DNA of 33,647 bases. It comes from Seminavis robusta (taxonomy: Eukaryota > Bacillariophyta > Bacillariophyceae > Naviculales > Naviculaceae). The stretch spans positions 1 through 33,647 of the forward strand of contig CAICTM010001223.1 of NCBI GenBank assembly GCA_903772945.1, read 5' to 3'. The position numbers and the translations under genes were made by a program. This document shows positions 9,593 to 19,627 of this stretch, piece by piece. Below the pieces are notes generated by a model. It ran no database searches, was not told the origin of the DNA, and saw nothing but the letters and a program-made list of their open reading frames with translations. Positions within the stretch are counted from its first letter, which is position 1. Each line of letters opens with the position of its first letter.

Positions 9593-10582
9593 TTACAACA
9601 CACCCGAATTCATGACACTGAGTTTGATGAGTGGTTTGTTTTCATTGCAGTACATGGGTCCTCCATATTGACACGCTCGTGTGGGTGCCGACTTGGTAGT
9701 GGGTCCTCCAGTCAGTCCCATGTAATTGACCTTGCTGGACTGAATGACGGGGACTTGATTGAGTTCTTGCACGAGTTCGAGGTTTTCCACCCGTCCCACG
9801 ACAATGTGTTCTTCGTCCAGTAATGCCTGGACGGCGTTGCTACCGCCTCCGGGATAAATGGTAAATCCAAATCCCGAATCGTTGCCTTTGCGAACCGAGA
9901 CAATCCCGGGAGCATCGTGTAAGAGTTGATTGTTTTCTTTTTCTTGCCAATTGGGATATTCTCGAGCAATGAATTTGCCGGATACGGATCCGACATCGAT
10001 GCGTTCGTTTTGTATAATTCTCCAAATCTGACTGTATTCGTAATTGACTCCCTTGTCTTTGGCTTCGATACACGTGTTGTATACTTTGTTGGCTTCGAGT
10101 TGTTCCTTTTGCAGGGTCCGTTCCGCCTTGGGTTTGCAGGGTGCCGGGAGTCCTTTGGAACTGTCGACGAGTTGTTTGAGCATGCTGGTGGATTGGGGCG
10201 CCTCATTCCCAAAAAGACCAATGACGAGGCGTTTGGGTCCTTCGGATCCCAAACCCTTGATATCGAGAAAGATGCGATCCGTCACTTTGGCGTCTGATGT
10301 TGCCGCGTTGGAAGCAAAAGTGGGTGCTGCCATGACGGTCAATGCCGCTGCCGATTGGAGCAACCACGATCGGCGGGATGGAAGAAAGGATTGGTCGTTG
10401 TCCCATAATTCTTCATCCATAGTATTACCATTCGCATTGGCCTTGAGATTAATACTCCAGCTTGTCTTGACATGGCGGTGGATTCTACCAGCAACACTCT
10501 GATGTGGACTCCATGCTTGACAGCACACAATGGCTTGCAGACTGAACAAGACACTGACGAGAAAAGCTGGTAAACTGTTCAT
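9593..10582 (-). CDS. Thylakoid-lumen cyclophilin-type peptidyl-prolyl isomerase
   Basis: Single exon of 329 residues from an ATG. The N-terminus is a stacked targeting signal. A secretory signal ends at CQA|W (residues 22-24, the ASAFAP-like cleavage site for diatom plastid import). A transit region follows, then a twin-arginine lumen signal (RRSWLLQSAAALTVMAA, RR at 70-71) ending near FASNA. The mature part is a cyclophilin domain: VTDRIFLDIKG, KRLVIGLFGNEAPQST, YSQIWRII, GIVSVRKGNDSGFGFTIYPG, LLDEEHIVVGRVENLELVQELN. An insertion with several Cys and Lys residues separates the first strands from YSQIWRII. The catalytic Arg of the HRII motif is kept (WRII), but the Gln normally eight residues later is absent and the CypA Trp121 position is not Trp. 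It may therefore act more as a lumen chaperone or assembly factor than as an efficient isomerase. Location and family are well supported; activity is inferred. Confidence 0.9.
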   Translation of the reverse strand: MNSLPAFLVSVLFSLQAIVCCQAWSPHQSVAGRIHRHVKTSWSINLKANANGNTMDEELWDNDQSFLPSRRSWLLQSAAALTVMAAPTFASNAATSDAKVTDRIFLDIKGLGSEGPKRLVIGLFGNEAPQSTSMLKQLVDSSKGLPAPCKPKAERTLQKEQLEANKVYNTCIEAKDKGVNYEYSQIWRIIQNERIDVGSVSGKFIAREYPNWQEKENNQLLHDAPGIVSVRKGNDSGFGFTIYPGGGSNAVQALLDEEHIVVGRVENLELVQELNQVPVIQSSKVNYMGLTGGPTTKSAPTRACQYGGPMYCNENKPLIKLSVMNSGVL

Positions 10583-11080
10583 GATGTTGGTGTTGTTTGC
10601 TGATCCTCTGATGAACGGACTATCTTGTTGTCTCTTGGGCTTTCATTCAGCATTCATCGGCCGATGATGCCAATACTTGCAAACAGGCGGCGGGGGAAAG
10701 CCAAGATCGTTGGCGTCAGAAAAATGTGGCAAAAGATCGCGACGTTGACTTCAATCACAACCGTGACTGAAACAGCAAGATCCCAACGGCCGGATCAACC
10801 TCCCTCTCCGTGGCTTTGGCAGTCGAAATAAATGTCGTCCAAAACAAAAAACAAAACAAAAAAAGAAACAGAGGAGACTGTCATCAGCGTGGAACTCCTG
10901 GAGACGCCTTGTTCTTGAATTGATCATTTGATTGGTGTGCTTTGCCTTGCTGAAGACAGATCCCAACAGGTGACAGCGATGCGATGATCACTACAAGCTC
11001 CCCTTTAGAATAGCTAGCTGTCCTCCTTGTCTTTTTTGTCTGGCGTCATTGGTGTTAGCGAGCGAAACGAGAAATCCATC
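10583..11080. promoter_or_regulatory. Shared divergent promoter region, cyclophilin / glycosyltransferase
   Basis: About 500 nt separate two genes transcribed away from each other, so both promoters must lie here. It contains an A-rich tract (about 10836-10866). No specific core element is clear. Confidence 0.5.
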
Positions 11081-12844
11081 ATGCGAAGACCCGTGGCCCA
11101 ATCATCCCCCCAAGAGAAGCAATCATCACGTTCTCCACAAGTCATCAAAAATCAACAGTCATTGTCGCCTTCGTCGTCTCCTAGAAGTCCTCATCTTCGC
11201 TCCTCGTTGAGTTACGGAAATACTACTAGCAGCACTACTAGTTCTACTCCACGAATTTCGCTACGATGGCTCTGTTTGTCGCTCATGGCAATGGTCGCTC
11301 TCATTTTTGTCATGGGGACCATGGGACTCTTTTTTGTGGGGAATCCGTGGCCATCCAGCGACAACAAAGCTCAAGACAAGCTGCTGGAGCCACCCACCGT
11401 CTTGAACCAAGACCAAGAAGAAATCCAACGAGAAATCCAAAACTTTTTATTTGACAACAATCATCAAGATCCTTCTTCTGTTTCTCCCACCATTCAACAC
11501 TTACTTGAGACCTGGGAATCGCCTCTTGTCCATATTGTCAATACCCGCTTTATGCAAGAACAGGGACACCTCAAAGCCCTCGGGAGAGCACGATTCTACC
11601 TATTTACCACCTTTTGCTTGCCCACCATGCGACTACAATCCACACAAGATTTCTTGTGGATCATCAAAACGGATCTACAATTGGACGTCACACTCCTCCA
11701 CAAAATGGTGCACCTTCTACAACCCTACTCGAACATTTACTTGGTGGCATCCAATCAAAACTACATGATACGCAATACCAACAACAACAATGCCGGAAAT
11801 TCCTGGAGGGACGGAGCCGAAATTCAAGATTTGTTGCACGCACCCATTTACACGGGAAATATAACACGATTGTATCAAGCCATGTTACAAACCAATCGAC
11901 AAGTCATTCTAGAAACCAGACTCGATGCCGACGATGGATTGCACAAGTACTATCTAAAACAGATTCAAGACAAGGCCATTGATCAGTTCTTATCTACAAC
12001 AAGTGAACCTCCCAAATGGCTCTATTGGTGCACACGACGACACGTCGAATGGCATGGAGGAGCAGCAGTAGTCAAAAATCCGGCGTTGCTTCCAGGCAAG
12101 AACCAAACATTGTCACAACAGGAACTAGTAGACTACTATGGATCCCTGCTCGTCGTGGAACATTCCAAGCTCTGCATTACTCCGGGAATCACAGTCGGAT
12201 TTGGCATTGGGACACCGGCCGATCAAGTTCCCATTCATGCACACGACAAACTTTTTCAAGAGATACGATCCCTCGCTCCACACAATGCCTGTGGATACGA
12301 ACATGTCAAGGATTGTCTCGAACTTGTTGAAGACTTTTTGTTGGTGGCGGTGCGGGCGAGAACACCCACTTCGGCGGGAATGCAACGAGTGGAAATGGAA
12401 CAAGAGGAGCAGGACAATGACACTACTACTAATAACACGACAACCACCAAAAACAACAAAAAGAAGAAGAAGAAAAAGCATCACAAACCAACACCACCAC
12501 ATGTGTCCAGCTTTCGAATGTATCTCTACTGGGATTTGCTACACGACGATTTTGGGGTGTTGAGAGAACAAATCAAATACACCAATCGATACATTTTGGA
12601 TCATCTGGTTCCCATTGCCAAGGATAACTTGCAGGGACAATGCACATCCGATCACAGTTGCAAGGTACGTACGTTGGCACTGACTAGATGGGTAACTACT
12701 GTGGGATATCATTCAAACAGGCAGTCGAGTCTTTTGTCCCATGTATATTTTAAACAACACCTTGATTTTCCACACACAGAACGAAACAAAGGACAAGCTT
12801 CTAAAGATCATCGCAGAGAATGGGGGTTGAAAATTCGATTCTAG
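11081..12844 (+). CDS. Type II membrane glycosyltransferase, putative rhamnosyltransferase family
   Basis: The start is the ATG at 11081; the frame is open for 18 codons upstream, but without an ATG. The product is 587 residues. The N-terminal 60 residues are Ser-rich and cytosolic. A single membrane helix lies at about 62-86 (LCLSLMAMVALIFVMGTMGL). The lumenal domain then shows the marks of the putative-rhamnosyltransferase family (PF11316-like): LVHIVNTRFMQEQG, RARFYLFTTFCLPTM, FLWIIKTDLQLD, and a metal/sugar-nucleotide DxD-type motif, TRLDADDGL, at residues 282-285. WLYWCTRRHVEWHGG follows. A low-complexity insert of Asn, Thr and Lys (TKNNKKKKKKKHH) breaks the C-terminal half. Golgi location and retaining or inverting chemistry are inferred; the transferred sugar is unknown. 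Confidence 0.85.
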   Translation: MRRPVAQSSPQEKQSSRSPQVIKNQQSLSPSSSPRSPHLRSSLSYGNTTSSTTSSTPRISLRWLCLSLMAMVALIFVMGTMGLFFVGNPWPSSDNKAQDKLLEPPTVLNQDQEEIQREIQNFLFDNNHQDPSSVSPTIQHLLETWESPLVHIVNTRFMQEQGHLKALGRARFYLFTTFCLPTMRLQSTQDFLWIIKTDLQLDVTLLHKMVHLLQPYSNIYLVASNQNYMIRNTNNNNAGNSWRDGAEIQDLLHAPIYTGNITRLYQAMLQTNRQVILETRLDADDGLHKYYLKQIQDKAIDQFLSTTSEPPKWLYWCTRRHVEWHGGAAVVKNPALLPGKNQTLSQQELVDYYGSLLVVEHSKLCITPGITVGFGIGTPADQVPIHAHDKLFQEIRSLAPHNACGYEHVKDCLELVEDFLLVAVRARTPTSAGMQRVEMEQEEQDNDTTTNNTTTTKNNKKKKKKKHHKPTPPHVSSFRMYLYWDLLHDDFGVLREQIKYTNRYILDHLVPIAKDNLQGQCTSDHSCKVRTLALTRWVTTVGYHSNRQSSLLSHVYFKQHLDFPHTERNKGQASKDHRREWGLKIRF

Positions 12845-13292
12845 AGGAGCCTATTGACTTGTTTTCACAAGAGAAAGCGACACCTGTCCCACGGACAAGA
12901 AGGTGCTGTTGCATGCCCGTGGCCTCCCACAGTTGACAGTAGAAAGTCAAACCAAAGGTCGTCATTGCAACTGGCAGTCAGTGCAGCAACGGTATATGTA
13001 CTTGTTGCAGATACACACTGGATGGTGGCCTCCCTCTCACAGAATACGTCGGCCACCATCAAGCTTCTGCTATTTTCAGCGTCCCTTTCACATTTGGACC
13101 CAGAGGCCTCGAAGCGTCTGCTTCCAGCAATAATGAGTCATCCGACGGCAGAAGTATAGACGCAATGTGACAAATAAATGTTGGAAGGATCCTGGAATTC
13201 CGAAACGATGGGACTGCTACGAAGCTACTGCTACTTCCAGTCGTTCCCAACAGCAATAACTACAATGGATTAATTCTATTAGCTAAAGCTGT
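12845..13292. other. Intergenic between convergent genes
   Basis: Holds the 3' ends of the glycosyltransferase and the methyltransferase. No gene, RNA or repeat recognised. Confidence 0.6.
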
Positions 13293-16200
13293 TCATACTC
13301 CCATCTCTTCCTCTCTTAAAACGTAGGAACGTAGGCCCACTGGAGGCTTGCACTTGTTGGTGTCTCGGACTCGTCGGAGGCTCCTTCCGCAAATACAACC
13401 GTTGAGGTTCATAACAAGCCCCCGCGGGCCAATGACTGTTGCCGGCACCGGTTTTCCGATCCGAGCCCATTCACAAGAAGGATTGGCACAAAGGAGAACT
13501 GGGCCTTGGTCACCGTCGGCTTGTTCCAACCGAGTATACTTGTATGCAATGAGCTGATCGGTGTTGCTTGAGGCCTCTGACCACGAGACACACTCACACC
13601 TTTGCCCAATTTCGAACTCCTCCGCTTCAAAGAACGATGCATTGGACTGCTTGGATTCGGGTGTCTTGAATTTGTGCTTTCTTCTTTCTGCCATCGTTCG
13701 AGTGTTGGTGACACCAAGGTCATGAATCGGGTAAAGAGTGACCATGACAGTTCCAGGTCGGCAGTTGGCAAAAAGAGCAGCAATTCTGGAATCGACCGTG
13801 TTTGTTGAGACTTTCGGTTCAGATCTTTGACTCATCACTTCTGCAAAATTGTTGACAAAGATCCGATCAATGTCGCACGTCAGCCATTCTCGCAAGGTTG
13901 GGTCTTCAATTCGCCCATGCTTCAACTCAACCAGACCTGCTCGGTGGTCCCATTCAGTGGGCTTCGGGAAAGAAACAAGAAACACAACTTGTTGGCACGA
14001 CCTAGACGGCAAACAGCAGCCAGCGAACGTGCATGTGTAGTCGAGGAGTTACCTTTGACATTCTCTTCTCGTTTGCAACCTTTGCAATTGTACTGTGGAC
14101 AGCCTCAGACGCATAGTATCGTGCTTCAACAAGCTCTACTCCTTTGGCTCTACACCCCATAGTGAAGGCCGCCTGCAAGCATGTATTCCCAATGCCATGG
14201 CCCAAATCAAGGAAGACATGATGTGGCATCAATTCCATAACCCCTCTGAAGACAGTCTACATCGGAAGTTGATGACGAGGTTGAGCATCCATCTGTAAAC
14301 AACGCAAATGTTGAACCGACGGTTTCTCGTTCAGGGCTTACCTCCAAGGCATGGGGCAAAATGCGCCCGTACTGGGCTTTGCGTTGTCCTGTGCTGTCAC
14401 TCTTCGCGACGAATTGATTCGCTCTTTTGAAACGACCACTATCCTCGATTTTCTCGATACTGACTCCGAGTGCCCCCGTTTCGTCCCCACCTACTAATTT
14501 CCAAAGCTTCCTGAATTTCGTCAAATTGTACGGTCCGTTGTCCGTCATTTGACACCGTTCCCTGAATTTCTCCAATGCTTCAGCCATTTCTGGGTTTTTA
14601 AATACTCTCTCACATTTCCCATCGTTCGATTCGGCGGGGTACTGGTAGACGACACCTGGAACTTCAGTGTAAGGCACCCTGGTAGCAGCCGTCATCGAAG
14701 TCATGATGCTGTTTTCGTCGTCGCTATCCCCGGACTCGTCGGAAGCTTGCTCTGCATTCATTCCAGTGGAGGAAGCATCGGCTCTTTCTTTCGTACAGCC
14801 GCTGTCTTTGGATTCTCGCTGTACCGGCGATTGAGAGACGCGTCGAGCCTGGACGGCAGTGGCGGTTTGCCCTATCTCCACTTCGCCGTCGGGGGGCGAA
14901 GCGCATTTCCTTTGTGTATGGTCGACTATGCTGTCTGAGTCGCTCTGTTCACATCGTGCCCCTATCAATTCCGCGCTTGCAAGCAGCGTCCGTCTTCGTG
15001 TTCTCCGAAGGTTTCCATTGAAGACCGGAGGTTCGTATTCAACTACCGGGGCTTCCAACTGTTTCTTAGGCTTCCTTTTTCGCTTGCGCTTGCGTTTTGG
15101 TTTGGTTTGCTCCCGTTTGTATCGACTGCACCGACGTCCCGATCTACTCACTGTGTACACGCGGGAGACTAGTTCAGCTTTTTTGTCGTTCTCGGGTTCT
15201 TTTGGTTCAGATTCGTCGGGTTCAGAATCATCTGTTGCTGAATCTGTCTCTGATTCATACATGGCCCTGAAGTACCCAGGCTTCTCCTCAAACTCTGACT
15301 GTGGGCGCCCAGCGTCATCGGATGATGATAACTGATTCTCGTCTTCGTCGTCTTCTTCATCACTCGATGAGTGAATTTCGATAACTTCGGGTTGCTTCCC
15401 GTCCAGATCTTCCTTACACTCTGGGGCTTTGCCATGACTGCCCTCGTCGAGGCGAGATAGAATATTGACTCTAGCGTTGGAGCTATTTTTGGTTGGTCTG
15501 TTGATGCTGTCAACAGTCGCACCGCGATCGCCTGAACCTCGAATGTCGCTGTCATGGCACTGAAGAAGGTCTTCATGGCTACGTGGTGATGACCGTAATT
15601 CGGCACCAACCTGCGAAGTGTGTGCTTTCTCATTCAAAGGTACGCCGTCACTGTCGACTTGGACTCTTTGCCCCCCATGCCTCTCCGAGTTCTGTTTTCC
15701 TTCCTTCTCATGGGTGGGTGGGGAGTACATGTATGCTGTTTTCGCTTTCTCTTGCGATTCGATGATGAGATTTCTCGAAGAAGAACTACTAACATCGACT
15801 TGCACAGCTTCTGGCGTCTGCTTGCTTGTTTCTTCGTCTTGGCACCGAGGGGCCAACCCGCGTTCACAAGGACTGCCCCTTTCTGCATGCCCAAGTTCAG
15901 TTCCAACCTGAGCCAACTTTTCGTTTCGAGCTGGCTGCTTTTCCCTCATGTTGCCGAATTGCAGCATGGCTGCAAGGGGCCGTAATCTCGGGGTTGTCTG
16001 CTGGGCAGAAACAGATTCAGAATCAAGGACGTGTTGATGCTTGTCCATCGACTGTGATTCTCGTTCCTTCCTGCCGTCCAATTGCTCGACCTCGACACGA
16101 GAATCGGCCTCGCAATGCTCCTTATTCAAGAATGCGTCTTTGCCGGCTGAAACGGAAGTCGGTTCAAGGGACACCTCGGATGGATTGTCGTTGTTTCGTT

Positions 16201-18397
16201 GTACCGAGCATGCTGCTATGTCACCTCGCTCAGCAATGGTACTATTCGCAGCGGCAGGCTCTGCGTGCAGCTGTTTGGGAGGGCCCACTACTGGCGACTC
16301 GTTTGTCCGCTCTGACAGAGCTCCTGCAGTGAGTTGTGCATTATTTTGTGGTGATCCTTCTTTTGAGCCGGATTCTGTCATGAGGATTGCGTTTTGTGCT
16401 GCGTCGTTCGTCGCTAAACTCCTGCCGGTTTTTGTCAAGGCCGTAGCAGGTGATTCCTGTATCGACACGTTTTCATTGTCGTTTCGCTTATCAGACGGCA
16501 TCTTCGTCGTCAAGTCAGATTCTCGCGACTTAGCCTCCGTCGACATCATTGCAGATTGGGATTTGTTCTGTTCAGTAGCAGAAGTGCCGGTTTCTCTGTC
16601 AGACTGCAGACTGGGCAAGGCCTCAGCAGGCGACTTTGCTACCAAGCTCTTTTCTACTTCCATCGGTTGAGCCTCAGTCGTCAAATTAGATTCTGTCATT
16701 GAGAAGTTTGCAGCAGCAGTAGATTGGTTGGCGTCTTTGCACGTAGTTGAAGTTTCGCCCGATGCCTTTCTAGGTACTGCTTTTGACGTTGCCGTTGTGG
16801 TCAAATCTCTCTCCAACTCCATCACGAGGTGATTCTTATCGTTTTGCAAAGAAAATTTCGACGTTTCTCCGTTCTGTACGGACTCCTCCACTTGAACTTT
16901 TCTGATGTCTTGATTCTGATCAAGTTGTTCCTTGCTGCTTGTCGATGTTTCCTTTGCTGTTTTAGGAGGAGTTGAACACTTGGCTTCTGTTGCGGTAGAA
17001 GCTGCTGGCACTTCAACTGAAGCAGGCTCCTTGGACGATTCTTTCCCATTTTCCACCGGGTGATCATTGTGCATTGCTGCTTCAACTGCAGATGGATGCT
17101 CCACCGACTCAATCTCCACTGTTGCAGTGGAAGCTGCAGGCACTTCAACTGAAGCAGGCTCCTTGGATGATTCATTTTCCTTTTCCACCAGGTGCTCGGT
17201 GTGCATTGCCACTTCAACGGCAGATGGCTGCTCCACTGACTCGTTCTCCACTGTTGCAGAGGAAGCTGCAGGCACGTCAACTGAAGCCGGCTCTTTGGAT
17301 GATTCTTTCCCCTTTTCCAGCGGGTGCTCAGTGTGCATTGCCGCTTCAACTGCAGATGGATGCTCCATTGAATCCTCATTCTCCACTGCCGCTCGATTTT
17401 TATTGGGTTCTTCTTCCATGAGGATACTATTCTCCGCCACGGACTCCTTATTGATCTTTTCTCTTGGAACAACATTCGTTGGATGCTTGCTTGTTTCTTT
17501 GGTGGTTGACTTTGGCGTTCCATTTTGCAGTGTCTGCTGTAAACTAGTACTATTGCCAAGAGGCTCTTCCCAATAATCGCCTTGTTGAAACGTAGGCAGA
17601 ACGCTGCGAGAGTGAAATCCTTTTTGAGCCTTCAAGAATTTGGACCATCCACTATTTTCGGCGGGCGTTGGTTCCCACACCGGACGCAAACTACGACGAC
17701 TTTTCAAGGTGGCGATGTCCTCCTCCACCACCTCATCGTCGTCTTGCAATTCTTGGATCGGATCGGCAAACTGCGAGTCCGGCTGCCATTGGATTTTGCC
17801 AATGACGGTGTTTGCCAGTTGATTCCGCACGACATCCAATGGATCTTGTGGTGTTTCGCAAGCAGAAGCTTCTTCCTCCGCAACAGACTCTTCCGAGGAA
17901 GCTTCACTGGCAGCCGGAGTCACAACACGAGAAGTGGTAGCTGTAGTAGTAGTATTCGGGGAGGCCTTGTCGTTGTCGTCCGTTGCCAGTAAGGGATGAT
18001 CTTCTTCTTTTTCCTGCACTACAGCAGCAGCCTTCTCTTGGTTCTTCTTGGCTGCTTCTGCTTCTCCATCACAACTGTCATCATCGTCGTCATCTATAAT
18101 GATGATGCGCCTTCGTCTGAATTTTTTCTTCTTGAGAGGCTTGGTGGGATCATCTTCCGCGTCATCAAAGCGATGCTTTCGCCGTTTGCGTCGCAACTCA
18201 TTCTGCAATGCCAAGGGTATTCTCTCATCACGGACGCGATTAGCGCACGGCCGTTGCAGCTTTAATGGTGGAATCTCCTTGGGAAGTTCCCCTTCGACTC
18301 TTCCCAGTGTACTACTAGCAGCAGCAGCATTGGCTACTGCCAGCGCATTGGCGCTCTCGGAAAAGAGTGACGATAGATGGCAGCCGCCAAAATGCAT
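13293..18397 (-). CDS. DOT1-type histone H3K79 methyltransferase with very long N-terminus
   Basis: Model: exons 18397-14342, 14256-14053 and 13961-13293; introns 14257-14341 (85 nt, GTAAGC...GTAG) and 13962-14052 (91 nt, GTAACT...GAAG with a pyrimidine-rich end). All junctions are in phase 0; product 1642 residues. The start is the first ATG in frame. Residues 1-1200 are acidic, Ser/Glu-rich and probably disordered, with basic nuclear-signal clusters (RRKRRKHR, KKKKFRRRR, KRKRKRKRKPKK) and a 44-residue repeat. The catalytic core starts near 1260. YGRILPHALE is followed by the SAM-binding motif FLDLGHGIGN (1367-1376), acidic motif II GVELVE (Glu1393) and FVNNF (1456-1459), as in Dot1, which methylates H3K79 without a SET domain. 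A Cys-bearing extension follows the core: CEC at 1542-1544, C-x4-C at 1578-1583, C-x-C at 1609-1611. Family assignment is firm; full exon structure is by eye. Confidence 0.88.
16975..17367 (-). repeat. Three 132-nt tandem repeats in the DOT1-like gene
   Basis: Units begin near 17364, 17232 and 17100 (minus strand). Each encodes about 44 residues patterned (H/Q)PSAVExAMH, then KESSKEPASVxVPAAS, then an acidic tail. The exact 132-nt spacing keeps the frame. They lie at about residues 345-475, in the disordered N-terminal part. Confidence 0.85.
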
Positions 18398-19627
18398 TCT
18401 GAAGCCTTGCTTGCTTTGCTTTTCACAAGATCCAACCAAACAAGGACGAGGCTTAAGATGGATGTATTGATTGACAACTAAGGAAACCTCGGCTACAGAT
18501 TGCTGTTGTTAGCGTCAAGTAGTAAAGGGACTGTGCAGTAGCACTGTAGTGCTTCTACTGGTACAAGATCTTGACCAAAAGGGATGTGATTGCATGTGGC
18601 TGCTGCTTTCGGCTTTGCCGATTTCATTGGCTTCGGCTTCTTTCCGGGTTCCCCAACAGCACCTGGGCAAGGTCAGCGATTTTCCGCACGGCGACGGAAC
18701 ACGCGATGTAGCCATTAGCGAAAGGAACACATTTTCTTCTTCTGAGCATTCATATACTTACTTGTACTTGCAAACTCCTCTAGCTAGCTACCGGTACGTA
18801 GACTCGACTCCTATTCTACACGTATTACAATTATTATCTATAGCTTTCTGGACATGGGGACGGTTCAAAGAAGTGCTCTATCTACTGCAAGTACCGGTAG
18901 CACTTGACCTGGAGAAGGCGACATGGGGAGGTGCGTGCTCTTAGCTCTCGTACGGCACCGTACGGTAGTGACTTCGAGTAGTCATACGATTCGAGTAGTC
19001 CGCGCGGCTTCCATCTTCTTGAAGTTTTTCAATGTCTTACGAGCAGACATAACCTCTCCCAGTAGTCTAGTAGCTAGCTAGCGCGGCGAACTGATAGATT
19101 GAAGTCGTCTCGACCCCGACAGCGAAACGCGTAGACCTCATCGGTAACTAAAACTCCTTCGTGCAATCGAAGCCTCGTCCCGTACCAGACTTCCAGCCAA
19201 TAATATGTATGTGGATATAGCGTGGTCTTGTCTCGAAGCAATGGTTTCCCCTTCCAAAAATTACATGTAAATGTACTAAAATTAGTTATGAGGAGGTCAC
19301 TCGGGAAGCAGTGACAATTGTCGGTCGACCGACTTTGGAAAGTTGTGACGGCACGGCACCGTCGATCCGCCCGTGTCGGTAAAGCAACTGTGGCGACTAA
19401 GGGCCAAGACTCGTTGTTTTGTCTGCAGCCTCTCACTCGGCTGTTGCCGTTGGAAGTTGGAAGGCGTATCCGCAGGCAACCGTGAATCATGCGGAAGCCG
19501 GAAGTAGAAGCTGGAAACGGAGAAATGGAAGACAATCGTTTGTGCTCGGCCGGGCAACCCGATAGGGACACATCGTTGTCCGGTACAGGCTGAGGCTTGG
19601 AAACCGATCAATTATGCGCCTGACATT
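18398..19627. other. Intergenic 1.2 kb with palindromes; promoter of the DOT1-like gene
   Basis: No gene I can support. The longest minus-strand frame (19074-19571) has no ATG start and no recognisable domain. Two TACCGGTA palindromes (18789-18796, 18892-18899), CTAGCTAGCTA at about 18779-18790, GTACGGCACCGTAC near 18951-18964 and TAGCTAGCTAGC near 19072-19082 cluster here. Confidence 0.55.

Noticed and set aside
16822..17559. 245-codon frame across the DOT1 repeats
   Set aside because: A shadow of the repetitive coding region in another frame; Gln/Leu/Trp-rich pattern follows from the repeat, not from a protein family.
19074..19571. 165-codon minus-strand frame downstream of the palindrome cluster
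   Set aside because: Starts at GTG rather than ATG, no domain or conserved motif, and it lies in a repeat-rich spacer.
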